Shown piece by piece: positions 38,640 to 47,313 of a stretch of 64,000 nucleotides of DNA. The notes under the pieces were generated by a model that worked only from the letters and a program-made list of their open reading frames with translations, had not been told where the DNA came from and searched no databases. The translations under genes were made by a program, and so were the position numbers. Origin of the DNA: Bacterioplanoides pacificum. GTDB lineage: Bacteria; Pseudomonadota; Gammaproteobacteria; Pseudomonadales; Oceanobacteraceae. The stretch covers positions 62,001-126,000 of the forward strand of contig NZ_JBHRYB010000013.1 in NCBI RefSeq assembly GCF_042648445.1. The letters are read 5' to 3'. Each line of letters opens with the position of its first letter. Position 1 is the stretch's first letter.

Positions 38640-38843
38640 ATATTGCACAAAAAGTTGACCAAACAGCCATATCAGCAGCGACCGCTGCGTTATGAGTATC
38701 ATCTGACGGATAAAGGCCTGGGCTTATTGCCGGTTATTCAGCAACTGGCATTATGGTCGCAACAGCATCACCCGGAGTGTTACCACATCCCGGCAGAATT
38801 TTTTGCATTAAGCACTGATCAGGCCACTGGCAAAATTCGCTAG
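38640..38843 (+). pseudogene. Truncated HxlR-family regulator (C-terminal fragment)
   Basis: The frame reads KQPYQQRPLRYEYHLTDKG and then LLPVIQQLALWSQQHHPE, which is the winged-helix end of HxlR-family regulators. The conserved N-terminal half (with its cysteine and first helices) is missing. Upstream, the open frame runs on as antisense of the metallo-hydrolase gene, so the long ORF from 38241 is not real. About 60 codons of the regulator remain, ending at the stop at 38843. Loss of the 5' half, probably by deletion next to the metallo-hydrolase start, is the simplest reading. Confidence 0.6.
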
Positions 38844-38895
38844 CGGCCAAGGGTATTGCTGTTCAGGCGAGGAACAGCGAATGATTAAAGGTGAG

Positions 38896-40215
38896 TTACA
38901 AACTGCGATTAATCGAATTGCCGCTTTCCGGCTCAAATTCCACAATGCCGACCGAATCGTAGCCAAACAACAAGGTACCGGTGTTTTTATTCAACCACAT
39001 CGGACCATAATTCAGCGTTAACGTTGCCAGCGGACCTTCTTTGCACAACGGGAACCAGGAGGCCCAGGGGTCTCGGCCACTGCAGCTTTTATCGGTGATT
39101 AAAATCGATTTAGCACCCGGTTTATAAGCCGTCACCATCGCCGAGTTCATCTTCCCGGAAATCCAGAACACGCCACGCTGATCATCCCACTGAATATGCC
39201 GCCAGGCCTGAGGCTTTGGCGATTTACGCAAAATAGCCTTGCGATTACCGCTATTCGGGTCGATTTCAAACAGGGTTTTTTCCCCCGTAGAATGGGTATA
39301 GATTTTACCATTGTGCAAATACGCCCCCAGCATCGGGCCACGCATATCGAGACCACGGCCCACTTTCAGACCATCATCCCGCTTGCCACTGAGAGAGATA
39401 AAATCACACTGCTTACCATCTGAGCTTACCCGGGCAAAACCGGTTCCACCCATTTTGCTGTTATTAAAGCTAACGATGAAGGAGCCGTCCTGCGGGTCAA
39501 CGGCAAACACTTCCTGAGTATACTGGACGTACTTCTGGGATTCCCGGCGAATGGTTTTACGCCCGGATGGGCACTGGCCATATTCGCCATTACGCGCTTC
39601 CCACACCACACTGCGCTGGCCGTTTTCAGGATTAACGCGCAAAATGACCGGACCACTGCCAAAACTGTTCTTGTTGTTTTTACGATACACATAAGAAAAG
39701 GCATACCAGTTGCCATCCGGCCCCGGCTTAATATCTTTTAACAAGTTAAACGCCGGGCCCTCGGCAATGGTGTGATGACCGTATTCATCCTGAGCATCAC
39801 CACTGACAAAACGTCGCGACCAATCATCCATATTGTACGCCACCACCAGACCTTTACCGTCTTTACTGTTATCCCAGTAGACAGAGGCAATCAGCTCATT
39901 ATTGTCGTAATCAATAAATCCACCACTGATATGAGCGTTATGGTAGGTCGCAAAAGACGGGCCTTCGCCAATGGTGCTGCCGCGGTTCAAAGCCACCTCA
40001 GTGGGGCGCATGCACTCTTCAATTCCGGTACTGATGCTGGAGTTATGACCACAGCGGCAATCGGCATCCAATGCGGTTTTATGCTTGATGTGCTGCTTCA
40101 ACGGACAACTGCGATCAGCGTATTTAGCGTCAGGATTGCTAAGAGAGGTTTCGGCAATCACCGGCTGGGTTAAACACACTAGCAAGGCAGCCGACATGAC
40201 ATGTTTGAACAACAT
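38896..40215 (-). CDS. Secreted protein of unknown function, possible beta-propeller
   Basis: 439 residues from ATG 40215 (MLFKHVMSAALLVCLTQPVIA), with AAGGA upstream; the frame is open 29 codons further. The N-terminal signal peptide ends after VIAE. The body is rich in aromatic, glycine and asparagine residues, with repeated beta-type blocks such as GPVILRVNPENGQRSVVW and NSAMVTAYKPGAKSIL, compatible with a propeller fold. Cysteines (SCPLKQH, CRCGHN, CSGRDPW) may form disulfides. I do not recognise the family. No operon partners are evident. Confidence 0.6.
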   Translation of the reverse strand: MLFKHVMSAALLVCLTQPVIAETSLSNPDAKYADRSCPLKQHIKHKTALDADCRCGHNSSISTGIEECMRPTEVALNRGSTIGEGPSFATYHNAHISGGFIDYDNNELIASVYWDNSKDGKGLVVAYNMDDWSRRFVSGDAQDEYGHHTIAEGPAFNLLKDIKPGPDGNWYAFSYVYRKNNKNSFGSGPVILRVNPENGQRSVVWEARNGEYGQCPSGRKTIRRESQKYVQYTQEVFAVDPQDGSFIVSFNNSKMGGTGFARVSSDGKQCDFISLSGKRDDGLKVGRGLDMRGPMLGAYLHNGKIYTHSTGEKTLFEIDPNSGNRKAILRKSPKPQAWRHIQWDDQRGVFWISGKMNSAMVTAYKPGAKSILITDKSCSGRDPWASWFPLCKEGPLATLTLNYGPMWLNKNTGTLLFGYDSVGIVEFEPESGNSINRSL

Positions 40216-40302
40216 ACTAAGTCCTTTGGGTATCGGTAAGTTGTTCAAGTTTAACCGGCGATAGGCAAAGGGCAACGAAAAATTGCCCTCCTTCTGATAC
40301 AA

Positions 40303-40778
40303 AACCGATCCATCGTTAACTCAGATATTCTCCGGGTAACTCAGTTAACCCTAAAGGGTTAATTCTTAAGAATGTCCCTGAAAATCAGACTGAAATATTC
40401 ACGCGATGCATCCACGATTATTTACCTGGACGCTCATTGAATACCTTCTGCATTGAATACTTTCTGAGTTAAATACCGTATCGCACTATGCCGGCCGATT
40501 CAGCTCGGCCAGGGATCGAATCACACACAACGTCTTACCCTGCGATTGCTGCTTCAGACGGGCAAAAAAAATCGTCGTCCCAGAATACCGGGCAGCGCTT
40601 AAATCGGGTTAGCCGTTAAATTTTATCAGCAAAGTACGCCATGATTTCCTGCGTGGTCATCTCCTTGGTTTCATTAGCAAAACAATAATAACCAGGGCAT
40701 GCATCACTGAAATACTGCACATCCATCTGCAAACCGGGCAGTGGGTTTCAGAACAAGCCACAGATAACACTCCATTTT
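40303..40778. other. Gene-poor stretch with a gene remnant
   Basis: About 476 bases with no confident complete gene. It contains the palindrome TTAACCC-TAAA-GGGTTAA (40345-40362) upstream of the secreted protein gene, and a short minus-strand frame at 40616-40726, listed separately. The rest shows nothing I can name. Confidence 0.5.
40616..40726 (-). pseudogene. Possible 3' remnant of a gene
   Basis: A 36-codon frame reads MDVQYFSDACPGYYCFANE and ends EIMAYFADKI. It has no ribosome-binding site, and an in-frame stop lies shortly upstream. The composition looks like the end of a real protein, perhaps part of the neighbouring minus-strand accessory genes, but I cannot assign a family. Confidence 0.35.
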
Positions 40779-41447
40779 TTATGCGGGTTGTAAGTTGCCA
40801 TTAATATCCGCCAGACGTCCGTCAGCGTCAAATACAAACGTTAAATCACCGGCTTCTGTCACCGCCGAAATTGACGCTTCCGTTTCACTGACTGCGTAGC
40901 CCTGTGCTGTCAGAAACGCGGTTATCATAAGCCGGTGATCAACATCAAAGACAGAAATAACCTGAGAGATAACAGAAACAGCCTGCTGCGGAGATACCGG
41001 AGCCGTTACCTGTGGCGGCAGATCATTCAGCAGGAAATACAAAGCTCCACCGTCATAAGGTCCGCGATAATAACAACTTAACGGATTCAGCACGGAGGCC
41101 ATCATAGCAATGGCATGACCATCGGCAACACTCGTTGAATAGCTGCGTTCCTTCAGCTCGGCTATGTTTAATTCTTCACCCAGTGCTTTTAAATCTTCGC
41201 CACTTTTCAGCAACGCAGCCGGCAGGTTGCTTGCCTGATTGGCCCAGGCCCACAACCAGGAATTATCACCGTCTGATTCCGTACCCAATAACTGAATCGG
41301 GAAACATAAGTCATCACCAAAAGTCGCCTGACCTGCTCCCAGATCAACGCCCCACCCCCTTTCACCTAATAACTCTGCAAACGCCAGCTGTTTGGCAAAA
41401 GCACTACCGACATGCTGAGACAGCAACTTTCTGAATTCCGGACTCAC
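40779..41447 (-). CDS. DUF6882-like hypothetical protein
   Basis: 222 residues from a GTG start with AAAGGAGA a few bases upstream. The sequence has SWLWAWANQASNLPAALL and YYRGPYDGGALYFLLND, which resemble DUF6882 proteins of unknown function. No signal peptide or membrane segment is visible, so it is probably cytoplasmic. It sits among small orphan genes, a setting where immunity-type or toxin-associated genes often occur, but nothing here proves such a role. Confidence 0.6.
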   Translation of the reverse strand: MSPEFRKLLSQHVGSAFAKQLAFAELLGERGWGVDLGAGQATFGDDLCFPIQLLGTESDGDNSWLWAWANQASNLPAALLKSGEDLKALGEELNIAELKERSYSTSVADGHAIAMMASVLNPLSCYYRGPYDGGALYFLLNDLPPQVTAPVSPQQAVSVISQVISVFDVDHRLMITAFLTAQGYAVSETEASISAVTEAGDLTFVFDADGRLADINGNLQPA

Positions 41448-41504
41448 CGTATTCTCCTTTAACGTGATATTTACTCGGAAAGCGGCAGTATATCAGAGAG
41501 GTGA

Positions 41505-41726
41505 TTAAGCCAGACACCGGCTCTGACGCGTACTTCTGATTGCATCACATTTTCCGACCGCTCCGCTGAGAAAAGAGTTCAGCATCAGAGCCACCTGAGC
41601 GCAGCATTCACCTTCAAAATCTGAATTTATTAATTTTTTATCCGACTGAATATTTTCAAAAAAGTGGTCCAGTGATAACAGGCCGAAATGGAGTAAGAGA
41701 TTTTTCAGGGATATTAGTTCAGGCAT
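41505..41726 (-). CDS. Small hypothetical protein
   Basis: A 73-residue frame (MPELISLKNLLLHFGLLSLD) starts 14 bases after the end of the next upstream minus-strand gene. The ribosome-binding site is weak and no family is recognised. It could be a real small gene coupled to its neighbour or a chance frame. Confidence 0.3.
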   Translation of the reverse strand: MPELISLKNLLLHFGLLSLDHFFENIQSDKKLINSDFEGECCAQVALMLNSFLSGAVGKCDAIRSTRQSRCLA

Positions 41727-41739
41727 CCTGATTAACTAT

Positions 41740-42627
41740 TTATTCCTCGATTGGATCACTGACAGTCGCTTGATAGTCCACCATAGCTAATAGCTGGTTT
41801 CCTCGCAATTCATGGAATGGAAATGCCGAGTATTCAAATCCTCTAGGTGACAAATCTAGCTCAAGCTTAGTATCAGATAACGAAAGCTTTCTAGCATGAA
41901 ATGGATAGGTACCTTCATTAATTTTTGTAACCATGAACGCTATTGGAAAAAAGCTTAACAAGCTAACGATTGCTGTATGGCCCTCATTTTTGAATCCAAC
42001 GTATTTAGCACTCACATGCCTATCATATGGATAAAACCAATAATAGATTTCGTGAGTATCGCTAATTGCATCATTATTCCCAAGAACAAACTGCTTAAGA
42101 GGATCAAAATATGGAGATATCTGAGATTCAGTTTTGCACTCCTCAACAGATGTAGCTGACAGTATGTGCCCTATCATTGCTCTAGAGTATTTCACAGCAT
42201 TAACATCTACTACTATATTGGGACTATTACGAGAGATTGAATAGCGACGTATTCTATTTGTTAGCGATTTGCAGACTCTTGCAACCTCAGAGTCATTCTC
42301 ACCTAAATGTTCATTGTTACACCTTTCACAAATTGTTTTGAACTTACTTCCGTTTGAGGATTGAATCCCTCTAATTTTATGTTCTTCCACACCCAGCACT
42401 TCGGTAACGTGCCGCTGCTCAGTCTTGGTTATAAGGATGCTTCCTTTAGGAGGTACATGTAGTGGTTCTGCAATTCTGAGCAGCCAGCTACGCCCACAGG
42501 CATGAATGTACAAACCGCTACCACGCAGAGCGTGGGAGCGAGTGGTTTTCACCCCGAGAGGCACTATGGGAGCGAGTGGCAGGCATTTCCACGCGGAGCG
42601 TGGGAACGAGGGGGTAGTCAGCGCCAA
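41740..42627 (-). CDS. HNH-like hypothetical protein with repeat-derived N-terminus
   Basis: The 295-codon frame has a cysteine motif TICERCNNEHLGENDSE near residue 100, like one half of the zinc site in HNH-type proteins (CxxCN). The first ~37 codons (PSFPRSAWKCLPL through RSHALRG) come from the REP-like repeats at 42521-42610 read through in this frame. They are unlikely to be native. The true start is either a non-ATG codon downstream or has been lost, leaving a truncated gene. AT content is higher than in core genes. Function unknown; nuclease is only a possibility. Confidence 0.5.
   Translation of the reverse strand: MALTTPSFPRSAWKCLPLAPIVPLGVKTTRSHALRGSGLYIHACGRSWLLRIAEPLHVPPKGSILITKTEQRHVTEVLGVEEHKIRGIQSSNGSKFKTICERCNNEHLGENDSEVARVCKSLTNRIRRYSISRNSPNIVVDVNAVKYSRAMIGHILSATSVEECKTESQISPYFDPLKQFVLGNNDAISDTHEIYYWFYPYDRHVSAKYVGFKNEGHTAIVSLLSFFPIAFMVTKINEGTYPFHARKLSLSDTKLELDLSPRGFEYSAFPFHELRGNQLLAMVDYQATVSDPIEE
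42521..42610. repeat. Cluster of REP-like repeats (CACGC..GCGTGGGA.CGAG)
   Basis: Good copies CCACGCAGAGCGTGGGAGCG (from 42521) and CCACGCGGAGCGTGGGAACG (from 42589) flank a degenerate copy ending GGGAGCGAG (42556-42576). The core is palindromic (CCACGC/GCGTGG). Repeats of this kind are dispersed in many gammaproteobacterial genomes. They invade the 5' end of the HNH-like gene. Confidence 0.7.
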
Positions 42628-42637
42628 CGGCGGGCAT

Positions 42638-42662
42638 AAAAAAACCGCCCGAAGGCGGTTTT
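42638..42662 (-). terminator. Rho-independent terminator, probably the original guaA terminator
   Basis: On the minus strand the stem AAAACCGCC/GGCGGTTTT has the loop TTCG and is followed by a run of T. It lies 43 bases beyond the outer island boundary in the guaA direction. Removing the island would place it about 45 bases after the guaA stop, so it is most likely the host guaA terminator, displaced by the insertion. Confidence 0.8.
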
Positions 42663-42704
42663 GTTACCGAATGAAATTAATTCGATAAAGCTACGCTTTA
42701 AAGA

Positions 42705-42722
42705 TCATTCCCACTCTATTGT
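42705..42722. repeat. Outer attachment-site copy of the guaA island
   Basis: TCATTCCCACTCTATTGT is a direct repeat of the guaA 3' end at 49191. The shared core on the minus strand is GAGTGGGA followed by a TGA stop. Host sequence and the old guaA terminator lie on one side and island sequence on the other. Just inside are ATACCATGAAAAATACCATG repeats (from 42778), possibly integrase arm sites left behind when the integrase was lost. Confidence 0.75.
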
Positions 42723-43011
42723 AAACAAGACATTTTTATCTTTTATATTCAATGGCTTATTTTCCTGCTAATTGGTAATACCATGAAAAATACCATGCTC
42801 AGAAAAGGCTTAACAATATTTTGAAAAATTGCCTACTGAGCGCTGCCGCACAGCTCCATAGGCCGCTTTCCTGGCTTTGCTTCCAGATGTATGCTCTTCT
42901 GCTCCTGCAGCTAATGGATCACCGCAAACAGGTTACTCGCCTGGGGATTCCCTTTCGACCCGAGCATCCGTATGATACTCATGCTCGATTATTATTATTA
43001 TAGAAGCCCCC
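42723..43011. other. Island left end and sul2 upstream region
   Basis: No gene. The first ~115 bases are AT-rich island-end sequence with ATACCATG repeats. From about 42840 the sequence changes to the GC-richer stretch that normally precedes sul2, ending TTATTATTATTATAGAAGCC before the sul2 ATG. The junction near 42840 probably marks the deletion that removed the integrase and the rest of the island. Confidence 0.5.
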
Positions 43012-43827
43012 ATGAATAAATCGCTCATCATTTTCGGCATCGTCAACATAACCTCGGACAGTTTCTCCGATGGAGGCCGGTATCTGGCGCCAGACGCAGC
43101 CATTGCGCAGGCGCGTAAGCTGATGGCCGAGGGGGCAGATGTGATCGACCTCGGTCCGGCATCCAGCAATCCCGACGCCGCGCCTGTTTCGTCCGACACA
43201 GAAATCGCGCGTATCGCGCCGGTGCTGGACGCGCTCAAGGCAGATGGCATTCCCGTCTCGCTCGACAGTTATCAACCCGCGACGCAAGCCTATGCCTTGT
43301 CGCGTGGTGTGGCCTATCTCAATGATATTCGCGGTTTTCCAGACGCTGCGTTCTATCCGCAATTGGCGAAATCATCTGCCAAACTCGTCGTTATGCATTC
43401 GGTGCAAGACGGGCAGGCAGATCGGCGCGAGGCACCCGCTGGCGACATCATGGATCACATTGCGGCGTTCTTTGACGCGCGCATCGCGGCGCTGACGGGT
43501 GCCGGTATCAAACGCAACCGCCTTGTCCTTGATCCCGGCATGGGGTTTTTTCTGGGGGCTGCTCCCGAAACCTCGCTCTCGGTGCTGGCGCGGTTCGATG
43601 AATTGCGGCTGCGCTTCGATTTGCCGGTGCTTCTGTCTGTTTCGCGCAAATCCTTTCTGCGCGCGCTCACAGGCCGTGGTCCGGGGGATGTCGGGGCCGC
43701 GACACTCGCTGCAGAGCTTGCCGCCGCCGCAGGTGGAGCTGACTTCATCCGCACACACGAGCCGCGCCCCTTGCGCGACGGGCTGGCGGTATTGGCGGCG
43801 CTGAAAGAAACCGCAAGAATTCGTTAA
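43012..43827 (+). CDS. sul2: Sulfonamide-resistant dihydropteroate synthase Sul2
   Basis: 271 residues that match Sul2 throughout as I recall it, from MNKSLIIFGIVNITSDSFSD to LKETARIR. It has the DHPS pterin-binding motif GIVNITSDSFSDGGRY and SLDSYQPATQ. It makes dihydropteroate from pterin pyrophosphate and p-aminobenzoate in folate synthesis and discriminates against sulfonamides. It is carried in the usual ISCR2-associated setting, but here an IS30 element and macrolide genes separate it from ISCR2. Confidence 0.97.
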   Translation: MNKSLIIFGIVNITSDSFSDGGRYLAPDAAIAQARKLMAEGADVIDLGPASSNPDAAPVSSDTEIARIAPVLDALKADGIPVSLDSYQPATQAYALSRGVAYLNDIRGFPDAAFYPQLAKSSAKLVVMHSVQDGQADRREAPAGDIMDHIAAFFDARIAALTGAGIKRNRLVLDPGMGFFLGAAPETSLSVLARFDELRLRFDLPVLLSVSRKSFLRALTGRGPGDVGAATLAAELAAAAGGADFIRTHEPRPLRDGLAVLAALKETARIR

Positions 43828-44066
43828 CTGCACATTCGGGATATTTCTCTATATTCGCGGTTCAGCAGGCATGTCCCCTTTGAGGGCGACCCGAGTTCAT
43901 GTTAGCTGCTGGGCTTAATTTTGATAAAATAGCTTATTTTTTGAGATAATAATTTGTACTTTTGTGGCTTCACTTCCAAAAAGTATACAACACGTGGCAA
44001 AGCCTTGGATTAAATAATTATTAGGGTAATTCTCTTCAAAACCCACTTTTATGGTATAGTACTCGG

Positions 44067-45144
44067 GAATTCAGATAATAAGTGCGACACTCATGGCTGA
44101 ACGGCGAGAGGTGGCCAACTGCCGAAGGTGGTACGCTTCAGCTCGCCAAAGTCAAAGTAAGTATCACCATGAGTTATCAGCAGTTGACCGAGGGGAAACG
44201 ATACCAGATATCGGCTCTCCTTACGCAGGGATATTCCCCTGCAGCTATCGCTACTGTAGTTGAAGTTCATCGCTCCACAGTCTATCGGGAGATGAAGCGT
44301 AACAGTCATGACGGGGTATATGAACCCGAGGAAGCTCATGCCAGAAGCCGCGCACGTCGAGTCATGGCACGCAAATACAGAGTGCCGGAGCAGACCGTCA
44401 TGTATGTGGAGCTGACGTTGTCTTGGCATTGGAGTCCGGAACAGATCAGCGGTATCGGCAAGCTCATTGGTCTGCCGGTGAGCCATGAGTGGATATACCG
44501 TCATGTCGCTGTCGATAAGGCCCGTGGCGGCAAGCTCTACAAGACATTGCGCCAAGGGCACAAACGGTACCGCAAGGGCAGCAACAGCAAGCGTGCGGTC
44601 ATCTCGGAGCCGATTTCGATCGACGATCGTCCGGCCATCGTGGACACGCGGGAGCGCTTTGGTGACTGGGAGGTCGATACTGTTCTGGGCAGGCATGGTA
44701 GCGGGGCGTTGGTCACACTGGCGGAGCGCAAGAGTCGTCTATATCTGGTTCGCAGGGTCGACGCCAAGCGGGCTGCGGATGTGCGGGATGCGATCATCGA
44801 TATGCTCATGCCCTATGCCGACCATGTGCATACAATCACGGCGGACAACGGCAGCGAGTTCGTCGAACACAAGGCCATATCGGATGCGCTGGGGGCGGAG
44901 TTCTACTTTGCTCACCCATACTCCTCATGGGAACGCGGACTGAACGAGAACTTCAACGGGCTGCTGCGGCAGTTCATCCCGAAGGGCACAGATCTGAGGC
45001 TGATTACGGATGAAGATGTGCGGTGGGCAGAGAAAAGGTTAAACCTGAGGCCTCGTAAATGCCTCGGATTCAGGCAGCCCGAAATGGTGTTCCAAGAATA
45101 CCTTCAGGCTGCATAGGCGGGTGTCGCACTTCGGAGTTGAATTC
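44067..45144 (+). mobile_element. IS30-family insertion sequence
   Basis: 1078 bases bounded by imperfect inverted ends. Both start GAATTCA, then differ for a few bases, then share AAGTGCGACAC (44067-44090 and the complement of 45121-45144). The single transposase gene fills the interior. No clear target duplication is visible in the flanks (ACTCGG on the left, GCGCTC on the right), so the element may have been involved in a later rearrangement, or its ends differ by a base or two from those given. Confidence 0.8.
44169..45116 (+). CDS. IS30-family transposase
   Basis: 315 residues from ATG 44169 (MSYQQLTEGKRYQISALL); the frame is open to 44082, but that part overlaps the left terminal repeat. 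It has the IS30 N-terminal helix-turn-helix (AAIATVVEVHRSTVYREMKRN) and the DDE catalytic domain, with WEVDTVLG for the first Asp, TADNGSEF for the second and a Glu in WERGLNENFNGLLRQF. It looks intact and could be active. Confidence 0.93.
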   Translation: MSYQQLTEGKRYQISALLTQGYSPAAIATVVEVHRSTVYREMKRNSHDGVYEPEEAHARSRARRVMARKYRVPEQTVMYVELTLSWHWSPEQISGIGKLIGLPVSHEWIYRHVAVDKARGGKLYKTLRQGHKRYRKGSNSKRAVISEPISIDDRPAIVDTRERFGDWEVDTVLGRHGSGALVTLAERKSRLYLVRRVDAKRAADVRDAIIDMLMPYADHVHTITADNGSEFVEHKAISDALGAEFYFAHPYSSWERGLNENFNGLLRQFIPKGTDLRLITDEDVRWAEKRLNLRPRKCLGFRQPEMVFQEYLQAA

Positions 45145-45200
45145 GCGCTCTATTAGTATTATGCTACAATTATTTTGTTGTATAATTTAATCAAGTTTTT

Positions 45201-46424
45201 ATGGAAAACCGTAAATGGTTTAAGACCTATATGTTTATATGGGCTGGACAGTTTGCTTCAATGCTTACAAGTTATGCTGTTCAGTTTGCTATTGTTATAT
45301 GGCTTAGTCTGGAGTACAAGTCAGCCGAAGTTTTAGCCTACGCAGGAATAGCAGCTATGTTGCCTCAAGCATTGATAGGCTTAATAGCAGGTGTATATGT
45401 TGACCGTCTCAATCGTAAATATGTAATGATTTTTTCGGATGCTTTTATAGCTCTCTGTGCCCTTTTGTTACTCGTCATTTTACAAAATGAAAATGTTAAT
45501 CTTATATGGATATACATTTTATTGGGTTTACGCTCTGTTGGTAATGCTTTTCACGCTCCGGCACTACAGGCAATTGCTCCGCTGATTGTACCCCAAAATG
45601 AATTGATAAAGGTAGCAGGAATTAATCAGGTGTTACATTCGGTTTGCAGTATTGGTGGTCCTGCCATTGGCACATTAGCCATTGCTTATCTTCCTATTTC
45701 AAAAGTATTGTACTTGGATTTGATTGGAGCATTGCTGGCTATTCTTTCACTCGTGATGGTGAAAATTCCCAATGTGGTTGCGAAGTCAAAATCGTCTGCA
45801 CATTCTATTGCTACAGAATTTTCGGAAGGGTTTCAGACTGTTTCAAAAAACAAAGGTTTGCGTTATCTTTTTCTTTATGCAATGGCGATAACCTTTGTTA
45901 TAATGCCAGCTGCCATTATGTTTCCGTTGCTCACAACAGGGCATTTTGCAGGAGGAAAATGGGAGATAGGAATTGTAGAAGTGGTTTGGGGCGGAGGTAT
46001 GCTTATTGGCGGTGTCATCCTGAGTATTTTCAAATTGAAAGGCTCAAAAGTAGTCGCAGTCAATGTTATGTATGTATTATTGGGACTTACATTTATTTTG
46101 AGTGGTGTATTACCTGCAAGTTGGTTTGTAGGATTTGTGATGGTAACAGCCATTGGCGGTATCAGCCTGTCTGTTTTCAATGGCTGTTTTACAGCAATTG
46201 TACAAACAGAGGTAAGTCCTGAAAAATTAGGACGTGTATTTTCACTTTATTATAGTTTGGCAGTTTTGCCAAGTGTAATCGGTTTATTATTCACAGGCCT
46301 GATTGCAGAAGTTATTGGTGTAAACATTACGTTTATCATAAGCGGTTGTTTGGCAATCCTTGTGGGTATTCTTTCGTTTAGCACTCGCAACTTAATGCAA
46401 TTAGGTAAAATCAAAAATATTTAA
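45201..46424 (+). CDS. mef(C): Macrolide efflux MFS transporter, Mef(C)-like
   Basis: 407 residues, MFS-type with about 12 membrane segments. It starts MENRKWFKTYMFIWAGQFAS and continues VYVDRLNRKYVMIFSDA, the Mef pattern. Mef pumps export 14- and 15-membered macrolides. Together with the downstream mph(G)-like gene four bases away, this is the known mef(C)-mph(G) pair from marine bacteria. The DNA is much richer in A and T than the flanking genes, pointing to an origin outside this genome. TATAAT at 45181-45186 may be its promoter -10. The exact mef allele class needs comparison. Confidence 0.82.
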   Translation: MENRKWFKTYMFIWAGQFASMLTSYAVQFAIVIWLSLEYKSAEVLAYAGIAAMLPQALIGLIAGVYVDRLNRKYVMIFSDAFIALCALLLLVILQNENVNLIWIYILLGLRSVGNAFHAPALQAIAPLIVPQNELIKVAGINQVLHSVCSIGGPAIGTLAIAYLPISKVLYLDLIGALLAILSLVMVKIPNVVAKSKSSAHSIATEFSEGFQTVSKNKGLRYLFLYAMAITFVIMPAAIMFPLLTTGHFAGGKWEIGIVEVVWGGGMLIGGVILSIFKLKGSKVVAVNVMYVLLGLTFILSGVLPASWFVGFVMVTAIGGISLSVFNGCFTAIVQTEVSPEKLGRVFSLYYSLAVLPSVIGLLFTGLIAEVIGVNITFIISGCLAILVGILSFSTRNLMQLGKIKNI

Positions 46425-46428
46425 AAAA

Positions 46429-47313
46429 ATGAAAAATAGAGATATTCAAAAATTAGCGGAAAGAAATGGGTTAATTCTTTCGGATGAAATGAGTTTTAAT
46501 GAAATGGGAATTGATTTTAAGGTTGGTTTCGCTACAGATAGGGATGGCACAAAGTGGTTGTTGCGTATTCCAAGAAGAACAACCTTAGGCGAACAGATTG
46601 CGAATGAGAAACGCATTCTTCAATTGGTGTCGAAATACCTTTCGGTTCAAGTTCCTGATTGGCGTATAGCTAATGAAAAACTGGTAGCCTATCCTTTGCT
46701 CGATGGAAAACCTGCACTTACTTATGATGCGGAGACTTATGAAGTAACCTGGAATATGTCTAAAGAAAACGACCTTTATATACCATCATTAGCGAAAGCA
46801 CTTATAGAACTTCATTCAATTCCTACGGAAGAAGTACTTCGTAATAATCTAAAAATTTTGACACCTGAACAGGTTAGAAATGAGATTTCTGAAAGATTGA
46901 TTTTGGTGAAATCTGAATTAGGGATAAATGCCGAATTAGAACTTCGGTACCAAAAATGGCTGGATAATGATGCCTTATGGCCGAATTTTACAAAATTCAT
47001 TCACGGTGATTTGTATGCAGGTCATACACTTACTCATCATAATGGAGAAGTTTGTGGAATTATTGATTGGTCAACTGCACAAGTCAGCGATATAGCACAA
47101 GATTTTTCAGGTCACGTTACTGTTTTCGGTGAAGAAAGTCTGAAAAATTTAATTGCGGCATACGAAAAACAAGGTGGAGAAGTATGGGATAAACTGTTTG
47201 AACAAGCAGTTGAACGAGCTGCTGCCGCACCTCTAGCTTATGGATATTTTGCTTTAGAAACACAAGATGAAATTCATCTTAGTTCTGCAAAATTACAGTT
47301 AGGTGTTGAGTAG
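46429..47313 (+). CDS. mph(G): Macrolide 2'-phosphotransferase, Mph(G)-like
   Basis: 294 residues, the Mph(E)/Mph(G) length. The Brenner/kinase motifs are intact: FIHGDLYAGHTL for the catalytic loop and GIIDWSTAQVSDIAQDF for the metal site. The N-terminus is near Mph(E) (NEMGIDFKVGFA) but clearly distinct, which fits Mph(G). It phosphorylates the 2'-OH of the desosamine sugar, inactivating macrolides in the cytoplasm. It is coupled to mef(C) and shares its low GC. Confidence 0.85.
   Translation: MKNRDIQKLAERNGLILSDEMSFNEMGIDFKVGFATDRDGTKWLLRIPRRTTLGEQIANEKRILQLVSKYLSVQVPDWRIANEKLVAYPLLDGKPALTYDAETYEVTWNMSKENDLYIPSLAKALIELHSIPTEEVLRNNLKILTPEQVRNEISERLILVKSELGINAELELRYQKWLDNDALWPNFTKFIHGDLYAGHTLTHHNGEVCGIIDWSTAQVSDIAQDFSGHVTVFGEESLKNLIAAYEKQGGEVWDKLFEQAVERAAAAPLAYGYFALETQDEIHLSSAKLQLGVE

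Noticed and set aside
43372..43833. Antisense frames across sul2
   Set aside because: sul2 is recognised in full on the plus strand, and the antisense frames have no family features.
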